Source: Actinomycetota bacterium
Lineage (GTDB): Bacteria > Actinomycetota > Actinomycetes > Nanopelagicales > Nanopelagicaceae
Length of the DNA stretch: 14,310 bases
Direction: 5' to 3'
Assembly (NCBI GenBank): GCA_010028225.1
Contig: RGOY01000016.1
Coordinates: 1-14,310, forward strand
Shown piece after piece: positions 8,407 to 13,818 of the stretch. Below the pieces are notes generated by a model. That model had not been told where the DNA came from. It worked only from the letters and a program-made list of their open reading frames with translations, and ran no database searches. Each line of letters starts with the position of its first letter. The stretch's first letter is position 1. The translations under genes and the position numbers were made by a program.

Positions 8407-9834
8407 CTACTCGGTGGCTCCCTCAGCTGTCGCAACAACTACGCCGGCCTCGGCAGCAGCGGCATCAGCTGCTTTTGCTTCCGCCTTCTGCTTCTTGTGG
8501 GCGACAAAGCGAGCTTGTGCTTCGGCGTATTGGCGCTCCCACTCTTCACGCTGGGATTCATAACCTGGACGCCACTCTTGAGTCTCTGGATCGAAACCTT
8601 CTGGGTAGATGAAGTTTCCACTCTCGTCGTATCGAGCCTGCATTCCGTATTGGGAAGGGTCAAAGGCTTCAATCTCGACATCGTGACCCTCATTAGCCTG
8701 CTTCAATGAGAGGGAGATACGTCGGCGCTCGAGATCAATGTCAATAATCTTGACGAATAGCTGGTCGCCAACTTGAACAACCTGCTCAGGGATCTCGACA
8801 TGACGCTCAGCCAACTCGGATATGTGAACAAGTCCTTCAATACCGTCGAATACGCGAATGAATGCACCGAAAGGAACCAACTTGGTGACTTCGCCAGGGA
8901 CCACTTGATTGATGGTGTGTGTTCTAGCAAAAGCCTGCCATGGATCTTCTTGTGTGGCTTTCAGTGAAAGAGAAACGCGCTCGCGTTCAAAGTCAACTTC
9001 GAGAACTTCAACTGTTACCTCATCGCCAACAGCAACAACCTCGCCTGGATGGTCAATATGTTTCCAGGAAAGTTCAGAGACGTGAACCAAACCATCTACT
9101 CCCCCGAGGTCCACAAAAGCACCGAAGTTGACAATCGATGAGACAACTCCAGTTCGAACCTGACCGCGCTGAAGTTGGTTGAGGAATGAAGTACGTGACT
9201 CCGATTGAGTCTGCTCTAGATAAGCACGGCGTGAAAGCACGACATTGTTTCGATTCTTATCGAGTTCGATGATTCGTGTCTCGACCTGCTTGCCGATATA
9301 AGGAGTGAGATCACGGACGCGACGGAGTTCCACCAATGAAGCTGGAAGGAAGCCTCGAAGACCGATGTCGACGATCAAGCCGCCCTTCACAACCTCGATG
9401 ACTGTTCCGACGACAACTTCATCTCGGTTTTTCTTCTCTTCTATATCAACCCAAGCCTTCTCATACTGCGCCCTCTTCTTCGAGAGGATCAATCGTCCTT
9501 CTTTATCCTCTTTTGTCAGAACCAACGCTTCGACGCGCTCTCCGACTTTCACAATCTCAGATGGATCGAGGTCATTGCGAATAGAGAGTTCTCGAGCTGG
9601 GATAACACCTTCGGTTTTGTAACCAATATCTAGTAGAACTTCTTCGCGGTCTACCTGGACGACGATTCCTGAGACCAGATCACCGTCATTGAAATTTTTG
9701 ATTGTTCCTTCGATTGCTGCGAGAAAATCTTCGGCTGTGCCGACATCATTGATGGTTACTTGCGAGGTGGACAATTGTGAGGTGGACAAGGGACTCCGGT
9801 TGACAGGGACTAGTAGGGACAGGGGCATGCTCAT
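8407..9834 (-). CDS. rpsA: 30S ribosomal protein S1
   Basis: S1 binds mRNA on the 30S subunit and helps initiation. It has four S1 (OB-fold) repeats, at about residues 52-121, 139-202, 223-292 and 310-378 counted from ATG 9834. Repeats 3 and 4 are the most canonical (NFGAFVDLGGVDGLVHVSEL and PFGAFIRVFDGIEGLVHIS). An acidic/alanine-rich tail with WERQYAEAQARF follows, as in other actinobacterial S1 proteins. The start is uncertain. Family homology begins near VTINDVGTAEDFLAAI, and candidates upstream are TTG 9858, ATG 9834, ATG 9828, and TTG 9789 or 9774 within a duplicated LSTSQ. I chose ATG 9834, with AGAAG 9 nt upstream, giving 475 residues. The 20 or so residues before LSTSQ look unlike S1 and may be leader. 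S1 should be the most strongly expressed gene of its operon. Confidence 0.95.
   Translation of the reverse strand: MSMPLSLLVPVNRSPLSTSQLSTSQVTINDVGTAEDFLAAIEGTIKNFNDGDLVSGIVVQVDREEVLLDIGYKTEGVIPARELSIRNDLDPSEIVKVGERVEALVLTKEDKEGRLILSKKRAQYEKAWVDIEEKKNRDEVVVGTVIEVVKGGLIVDIGLRGFLPASLVELRRVRDLTPYIGKQVETRIIELDKNRNNVVLSRRAYLEQTQSESRTSFLNQLQRGQVRTGVVSSIVNFGAFVDLGGVDGLVHVSELSWKHIDHPGEVVAVGDEVTVEVLEVDFERERVSLSLKATQEDPWQAFARTHTINQVVPGEVTKLVPFGAFIRVFDGIEGLVHISELAERHVEIPEQVVQVGDQLFVKIIDIDLERRRISLSLKQANEGHDVEIEAFDPSQYGMQARYDESGNFIYPEGFDPETQEWRPGYESQREEWERQYAEAQARFVAHKKQKAEAKAADAAAAEAGVVVATAEGATE
9760..9789. repeat. 15-bp in-frame tandem duplication at the rpsA 5' end
   Basis: Units ttgcgaggtggacaa (9760-9774) and ttgtgaggtggacaa (9775-9789) differ only at 9763 versus 9778. 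On the minus strand each encodes LSTSQ, and the difference is a synonymous third base (TCG versus TCA). Each unit begins with TTG, a possible start codon, so the duplication also duplicates a candidate initiation site; GGAG lies 4 nt upstream of the TTG at 9789. Confidence 0.9.
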
Positions 9835-9915
9835 CACATGAATCTTCTGAACCCTCAAGATTTGAAGAACGGGGATCCCGAACGGTCATCAAGGACTCAA
9901 TCAACGAGCGGGTGA

Positions 9916-9945
9916 AGGCTACTTTCCGCCTGTCCTCAAGGTCAA
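9916..9945 (-). promoter_or_regulatory. Candidate promoter for the rpsA-coaE-uvrBAC-rapZ transcript
   Basis: On the minus strand TTGACC (9940-9945) is followed after 18 nt by TAGCCT (9916-9921). This fits an actinobacterial housekeeping promoter (TTGAC-like -35, TANNNT -10). It sits just after the polA stop and would start RNA near 9909, leaving a leader of about 75 nt before ATG 9834. The roughly 120-bp gap from polA to rpsA is by far the largest within the minus-strand series, which supports a promoter here. Confidence 0.4.
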
Positions 9946-9953
9946 ACTGAGAG

Positions 9954-12584
9954 TCAGTGGGCGGCTTCGTCCCAACTCTTACCAATTCCAACGCTAACTT
10001 CCAGCGGTAAATCGAGCGGATAGGCCCTGCTCATCCCTTCTCGGACGAGTTTCTCTAATTGCTCTTCCTCACCGGCCACAACCTCAAAAATCAACTCGTC
10101 ATGAACTTGAAGGATCATTCTTGATCTGAGTCCAGCCTCAGCAATGGAATCTTCGACGATCAACATGGCACTCTTAATGATGTCAGCTGCAGAACCTTGA
10201 ATCGGAGCGTTGAGCGCCATTCGTTCCGCCATCTCCCTGCGTTGACGATTATCGCTCGAAAGGTCAGGTAGATAGCGTCGTCTCCCAAGAAGTGTCTCGG
10301 TATATCCGCGTTCTCTGGCAAGGCGAACAACGTTTTGCAAGTAATCACGGATTCCACCAAATCGAGTGAAATAGTCATCCATTAGTTTCTGCGCTTCCGA
10401 TGGCGAAAGGTCAAGTTGCTGGGCAAGGCCAAAGGCTGACAAACCGTAAGCAAGCCCGTATGACATCGCCTTAATTGTTCTGCGCATCTCGCTACTAACT
10501 TGGTCGGGTTTTACCCCAAAAACCAGACCTGCAACTGAATTATGTAAATCCTCACCCGAATTGAAGGCTTTAATGAGATGAGCATCTGCCGAGAGATGAG
10601 CCATAATCCTCATCTCTATCTGACTGTAGTCAGCAGTCATCAAAAGCGAATATGGATCTCGTGCAACGAAACAGTCTCTTATTCTTCTACCCTCTTCACT
10701 TCTGACTGGGATATTTTGAAGATTAGGATCGGTAGATGAGAGCCGACCAGTCGCCGTGACGGTCTGTTGAAAAATAGTGTGAATACTTCCTTCATGCGCA
10801 CTCTCAATTAATCCCTCAAGAACTGTCTCTAGTTTTCCGACTTCCCGTATCCGAAGTAGCGAGGCCAGGAGTGGATGTTTGGTTTCTTGATGGAGCCAGG
10901 TGAGCGAGTCAGCATCAGTGCTGTAGCCACTCTTTATTCGCTTGGTTTTTGGAAGTTTCAGCTCCTCGAAGAGAACAACTTGTAACTGCTTTGGAGAATT
11001 CACATTAAATTCGTGACCAGCGCTCTCATGCGCCTTACTCACCTGACTCTCTAATTCACTGGCAAAACCCCTCTTGAGCTCCTTGGCTTTTGCTGTATCG
11101 AACCCGATCCCGACACGCTCCATTTTGGCGAGGGTGATGATCAATGGAATCTCAAGCTCTGCCAACAACTCACTCAGACCCCGTTCTTGCACTCCCCTAT
11201 TGAGGTGATCGCGAAGGGACCAGAGATCACTCGCCAATTCGGGAGCGAAAGTAGAGGCAGTGAAGAGATCTTGTTCGTCAGCACTGACGCCCCTTTCAAT
11301 GCCAAGATTTTCTTGAACTAGAGTTTCGAGTGAAAGATCACGCACCCCCGGATTGAGAAGATACCCAGCAAGTTCAGTATCAAAGGTGACTCTTGTCGAG
11401 TTGGGCAAATCCATCTCCCTCAGCCATCTCTTGATTCCATGGCCGAAGATCGCACGCCCTGTCAATAACTCACTTGGTAGCGCACTCTCATGAAATGAAT
11501 GAACAACCCCCGGTCGCGGTGATAGCGCAACCTCAAGATCTCCGGTTTCGATTCTATGCGCCACTAAAAGAGCGAACTCATCACCTGAGTCAGCAAGTGC
11601 TGTCTTGAGATTAGACTTAATAACTCGAACCTCGCCAGAAAGCTCTTTGCTTGAAGGCGCGACATCATCAGGATTTTGAGATTTCGAATCCGCAGACTCA
11701 GGCAGCTTATCTATTCGATCCTTGAGCGCTTTTATCTCTAACTTCGCAAAGAGCGTGCGAACTTTGCTTCGATCGACCCCTTGCCATTCGCCACTTACTA
11801 ACGAAGTCAACTCAGTATCTGAAAGCGGTACATCGTCAAGAAGCTGAGTGAGTTCGCGATTGAGTAGAACTTGGGATGTATGTCCGCGAAGAGCATCTCC
11901 TACTTTGCCAGAAATTTGATCTGCCTTCGCAATGAGACCTGAGAGCGAGCCATACTCTTGAATCCACTTTATTGCTGTCTTCTCTCCCACCCCAGGTATC
12001 GAGGGAAGATTGTCACTGGGATCTCCACGCAAAGCAGCGAAATCTGGGTATTGATCAGGAGTTAGTCCATATTTGGCTTCAATGCTCACCGGCGTCATTG
12101 CTGCGAGTTCGGTGACACCTTTCATCGGATAGAGAACTGTCACCTTTTCGTCCACCAACTGAAAAGAGTCTCGGTCGCCTGTGGTGATGAAAACTTGATT
12201 ATCGCCGGATGCGGTCCTGACCACTCTAGTTACAGTCGCTATCAAGTCATCGGCCTCGTAGCCCTCGCGCATGACAATCGGAATATTGAATCCTTCAATC
12301 AACTCGACGATGTAGTCGAACTGAGAGCGAAACTCATCGGGTGATTTGGCGCGATTTGCCTTGTATTCAGGAAATCGCTCGGTGCGAAAAGTCTTTCGAG
12401 AGTGATCAAATGCCACGATAACTTGGTCTGGTTTCTGCTCTGCCAGAAGATTGACCAACATCGAGCAGAAGCCGTAGATGGCATTGGTCGGCTGGCCTGT
12501 GGAAGTAGCGAACTTATCGACGGGAAGTGCGTAAAAGGCTCGATAAGCGAGCGAGTGGCCATCTAGTAAGAGGAACTTCTTCAT
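9954..12584 (-). CDS. polA: DNA polymerase I
   Basis: PolA fills repair gaps and removes Okazaki primers. The 876-residue protein has an N-terminal 5'-nuclease domain (LLLDGHSLAYRAFYALP at the start, REGYEADDLIATV, RGDPSDNLPSIPGVGEKTA). A central 3'-5' exonuclease-like domain follows at about 310-480, and the family A polymerase domain fills the rest: MTADYSQIEMRIMAHLS (motif A), O-helix RRTIKAMSYGLAYG from residue 701, and LQVHDELIFEV (motif C, VHDE at 827-830). The central domain keeps FDTELAGYLLNPG but lacks the FDTET-type acidic pair of the E. coli proofreading site, so proofreading is probably absent, as in mycobacterial PolA. Tyr709 occupies the position of E. coli Phe762. Start ATG 12584 has only a weak GGCGG upstream. 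The gene is divergent from the thioesterase, and no clear promoter was found in the 95-bp gap. Confidence 0.98.
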   Translation of the reverse strand: MKKFLLLDGHSLAYRAFYALPVDKFATSTGQPTNAIYGFCSMLVNLLAEQKPDQVIVAFDHSRKTFRTERFPEYKANRAKSPDEFRSQFDYIVELIEGFNIPIVMREGYEADDLIATVTRVVRTASGDNQVFITTGDRDSFQLVDEKVTVLYPMKGVTELAAMTPVSIEAKYGLTPDQYPDFAALRGDPSDNLPSIPGVGEKTAIKWIQEYGSLSGLIAKADQISGKVGDALRGHTSQVLLNRELTQLLDDVPLSDTELTSLVSGEWQGVDRSKVRTLFAKLEIKALKDRIDKLPESADSKSQNPDDVAPSSKELSGEVRVIKSNLKTALADSGDEFALLVAHRIETGDLEVALSPRPGVVHSFHESALPSELLTGRAIFGHGIKRWLREMDLPNSTRVTFDTELAGYLLNPGVRDLSLETLVQENLGIERGVSADEQDLFTASTFAPELASDLWSLRDHLNRGVQERGLSELLAELEIPLIITLAKMERVGIGFDTAKAKELKRGFASELESQVSKAHESAGHEFNVNSPKQLQVVLFEELKLPKTKRIKSGYSTDADSLTWLHQETKHPLLASLLRIREVGKLETVLEGLIESAHEGSIHTIFQQTVTATGRLSSTDPNLQNIPVRSEEGRRIRDCFVARDPYSLLMTADYSQIEMRIMAHLSADAHLIKAFNSGEDLHNSVAGLVFGVKPDQVSSEMRRTIKAMSYGLAYGLSAFGLAQQLDLSPSEAQKLMDDYFTRFGGIRDYLQNVVRLARERGYTETLLGRRRYLPDLSSDNRQRREMAERMALNAPIQGSAADIIKSAMLIVEDSIAEAGLRSRMILQVHDELIFEVVAGEEEQLEKLVREGMSRAYPLDLPLEVSVGIGKSWDEAAH

Positions 12585-12649
12585 TTCCGCCCACTACTTC
12601 TCATGCAGAGAGTGTGCCACATGGGAATTGTTGAGGTCGCTCACGGCTT

Positions 12650-12686
12650 TTGACGAGTGCTCTGCCTTATCATGCACTCATGTCAA
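12650..12686. repeat. Imperfect inverted repeat over the thioesterase promoter and start codon
   Basis: The left arm TTGACGAGTGC (12650-12660) is complementary to the right arm GCACTC-AT-GTCAA (12674-12686): eleven pairs, with two extra bases in the right arm and a 13-nt centre. The centre holds the -10 element of the plus-strand gene, and the right arm contains its ATG. On the minus strand the right arm reads TTGACA, a perfect -35 sequence, but I see no matching -10 box at a normal distance. It could be an operator for a dimeric repressor or an RNA hairpin; both are inference. Confidence 0.6.
12668..12673 (+). promoter_or_regulatory. -10 element of a likely leaderless promoter
   Basis: TATCAT (12668-12673) fits the actinobacterial -10 pattern TANNNT. 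Six bases (GCACTC) separate it from ATG at 12680, so transcription would begin at or next to the A of the start codon and make a leaderless mRNA. The -35 region (GGCTTT at a 17-nt spacing) is poor, which is common for leaderless actinobacterial promoters. Confidence 0.5.
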
Positions 12687-13126
12687 GTGATGATTCGGGC
12701 AAAATCAACGACTACATGGATTTCCTCGTCAAGCGAGGTAGTGGTGAGCTTGGTGCCCGAATGGGGATCGAGATTCTTGAGGCGTCACCAGAACGAGTCG
12801 TTGGGAGAATGCCAGTTGAAGGAAATAGACAACCGATTGGCTTGCTGCATGGCGGAGCTAATGTTGTTCTCGCCGAGAGCCTAGGTTCGATTGCCTCACA
12901 GCTTCACGCCGGATTCAATCGCACATCAGTGGGAATCGAAGTGAGCGCGACTCACCACAAGTCTGCCACCTCAGGGTTTGTCACAGGGGTCGCGACGGCA
13001 ATCTCGCTCGGTCGAACTCTTACCTGTTATGAGATCGTTCTTACCGATGACAAGGGAGTGAAAACGTGCACCGCACGTCTGACCTGCTTGATTCTTGATC
13101 GTGCGCCAAAGCCTTTTCAGGCGTAG
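12680..13126 (+). CDS. Hotdog-fold acyl-CoA thioesterase (PaaI/MenI-like)
   Basis: This is a 148-residue single hotdog-domain protein expected to hydrolyse an aromatic or acyl-CoA thioester. The key stretch is PIGLLHGGANVVLAESLGS (52-70), with the HGG turn and Glu66 in the position of the catalytic glutamate of PaaI and YdiI/MenI enzymes; GIEVSATHHKSA and LTCYEIVLTDDKG complete the family pattern. It resembles E. coli YdiI (DHNA-CoA thioesterase of menaquinone synthesis), but the sequence alone does not fix the substrate and no men genes are visible, so I give no symbol. I chose ATG 12680 over the in-frame TTG 12650 because TATCAT lies six bases upstream and the extra ten residues look unlike the family. 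It is the only plus-strand gene. It diverges from polA and ends one base before the stop of the response regulator. A PaaI-like gene beside pdtaR and polA is a recurrent actinobacterial arrangement. Confidence 0.9.
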   Translation: MSSDDSGKINDYMDFLVKRGSGELGARMGIEILEASPERVVGRMPVEGNRQPIGLLHGGANVVLAESLGSIASQLHAGFNRTSVGIEVSATHHKSATSGFVTGVATAISLGRTLTCYEIVLTDDKGVKTCTARLTCLILDRAPKPFQA

Positions 13127-13127
13127 T

Positions 13128-13700
13128 TCAGATACCACCCTTTGCCGGATCTAGAACCGCTTCTGCCACCGATTTCATTGAGACTCGCTTATCCATCGCA
13201 GTCTTTTGAATCCAGCTAAAAGCTTCAGGTTCAGAAATCGCTAGCGCCTTCATCAAGACACCTTTGGCGCGATCCACGATTTTCCTACTCTCGAGGCGTT
13301 CATGGATATCTGCCACCTCTGATTCAAGCGCTTTGATCTCTTTGAAGCGAGCTATTGCAATTTCGATCGAAGGAGTGAGATCTCCGATCGTGAACGGTTT
13401 GACCACATAAGCCATCGCGCCCGATTCGCTGGCACGGTCTATCAACTCCTTTTGGCTGAAAGCGGTCAGAATCAGAATGGCACACTTGCCTTGTATTTGC
13501 TGTGCAGCTGAAATTCCATCAAGTATTGGCATTTTGACATCAAGGATGGCCAGATCCGGTGAAAGACTTTCGACGAGAGATACGGCATCAGCTCCATTTG
13601 TCGCTTCGCCTACAACTTCATAGCCAGACTCACTGAGCATTTCGATGAGGTCGAGTCGGATCAGCGCCTCATCTTCAGCGACGACAATCCTGTGGGACAT
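13128..13700 (-). CDS. pdtaR: ANTAR-domain response regulator, PdtaR-like
   Basis: This is a two-component response regulator whose output domain binds RNA and works by antitermination. It has 190 residues. The receiver domain spans about 1-120, with acidic pocket Glu9/Asp10, phosphoacceptor Asp54 (LAILDVKMP), Thr79 and Lys101 (VVKP). A helical linker (LESEVADIHERLESRK) leads to the ANTAR domain at about 127-183 (IVDRAKGVLMKALAISEPEAFSWIQKTAMDKR). The domain order and sequence closely match mycobacterial PdtaR (Rv1626), partner of histidine kinase PdtaS; the kinase is not in this window. The start ATG 13700 lies one base after the tRNA-Leu 3' end, so any ribosome binding site must be inside the tRNA: GAGG at 13704-13707, only 3 nt from the ATG. 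The stop is one base from the convergent thioesterase stop. Confidence 0.95.
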   Translation of the reverse strand: MSHRIVVAEDEALIRLDLIEMLSESGYEVVGEATNGADAVSLVESLSPDLAILDVKMPILDGISAAQQIQGKCAILILTAFSQKELIDRASESGAMAYVVKPFTIGDLTPSIEIAIARFKEIKALESEVADIHERLESRKIVDRAKGVLMKALAISEPEAFSWIQKTAMDKRVSMKSVAEAVLDPAKGGI

Positions 13701-13701
13701 G

Positions 13702-13774
13702 TGCCTCGAGTCGGATTTGAACCGACACTATGCGGTGTTTGAGACCGCCCTCTCTACCGTTGGAGTACCGAGGC
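13702..13774 (-). tRNA. tRNA-Leu(CAA) with a short variable loop
   Basis: A 73-nt cloverleaf folds by hand. The acceptor is GCCTCGG/TCGAGGC (last pair G-U) with discriminator A73. U8 and A9 are followed by a 3-bp D stem CTC/GAG with loop CAACGGTAGA, the Leu/Ser-type D loop. The anticodon stem is GCGGT/ACCGC around loop CTCAAAC (anticodon CAA, reads UUG). The variable loop is ATAGT, and the T arm is GTCGG-TTCAAAT-CCGAC. A15 and T48 can make a Levitt pair, and G18G19 and TTC are present, so it should fold. The oddity is the variable region: Leu tRNAs are normally class II with a long variable arm, but this one has 5 nt. CCA is not encoded (A73 is followed by CAT). Gene order pyk, tRNA-Leu, ANTAR regulator supports it as a real resident gene. 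Confidence 0.88.
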
Positions 13775-13799
13775 AGTTGATACTGATGATGCGAGTGCG

Positions 13800-13805
13800 A
13801 TTATA
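13800..13805 (-). promoter_or_regulatory. Perfect -10 box upstream of tRNA-Leu
   Basis: The minus strand reads TATAAT at 13805-13800, 25 nt before the first tRNA base, placing RNA start near 13793. The -35 region at 16-18 nt spacing (around CGGCTT) is poor. Its place just after the pyk stop makes it a reasonable start for the tRNA, and probably for the response regulator directly behind it. Confidence 0.5.
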
Positions 13806-13818
13806 GCCACGAGGCTAT
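13803..13818. other. Hairpin at the pyk stop codon, overlapping the tRNA promoter
   Basis: ATAGCC-TCGT-GGCTAT on the minus strand is a perfect 6-bp stem with a 4-nt loop. It contains the pyk stop (TAG 13817-13815), and its 3' arm supplies the first three bases of TATAAT. No T-run follows (AATCGCAC), so it is not a standard intrinsic terminator. It may be an mRNA 3'-end stabiliser, a weak attenuator or chance. Confidence 0.45.

Noticed and set aside
9746..9889. Upstream ORF (ATG 9889, acidic Ser/Pro-rich peptide) overlapping the rpsA start
   Set aside because: No Shine-Dalgarno is seen, the composition is not protein-like, and it overlaps S1 coding sequence; it could act as a leader peptide but nothing positive supports that.
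5700..9960. LexA/SOS operator upstream of uvrA, uvrB or rpsA
   Set aside because: Several TCGA and TTCGA pieces occur, but none is arranged as a TCGAAC-N4-GTTCGA palindrome in a promoter position.
13701..13775. 8-bp acceptor stem (T before G1 pairing with A73) as an unusual 8/5 tRNA
   Set aside because: The 7-bp register places T8 and A9 correctly and leaves A73 as a normal Leu discriminator; the extra T-A pair is probably chance.
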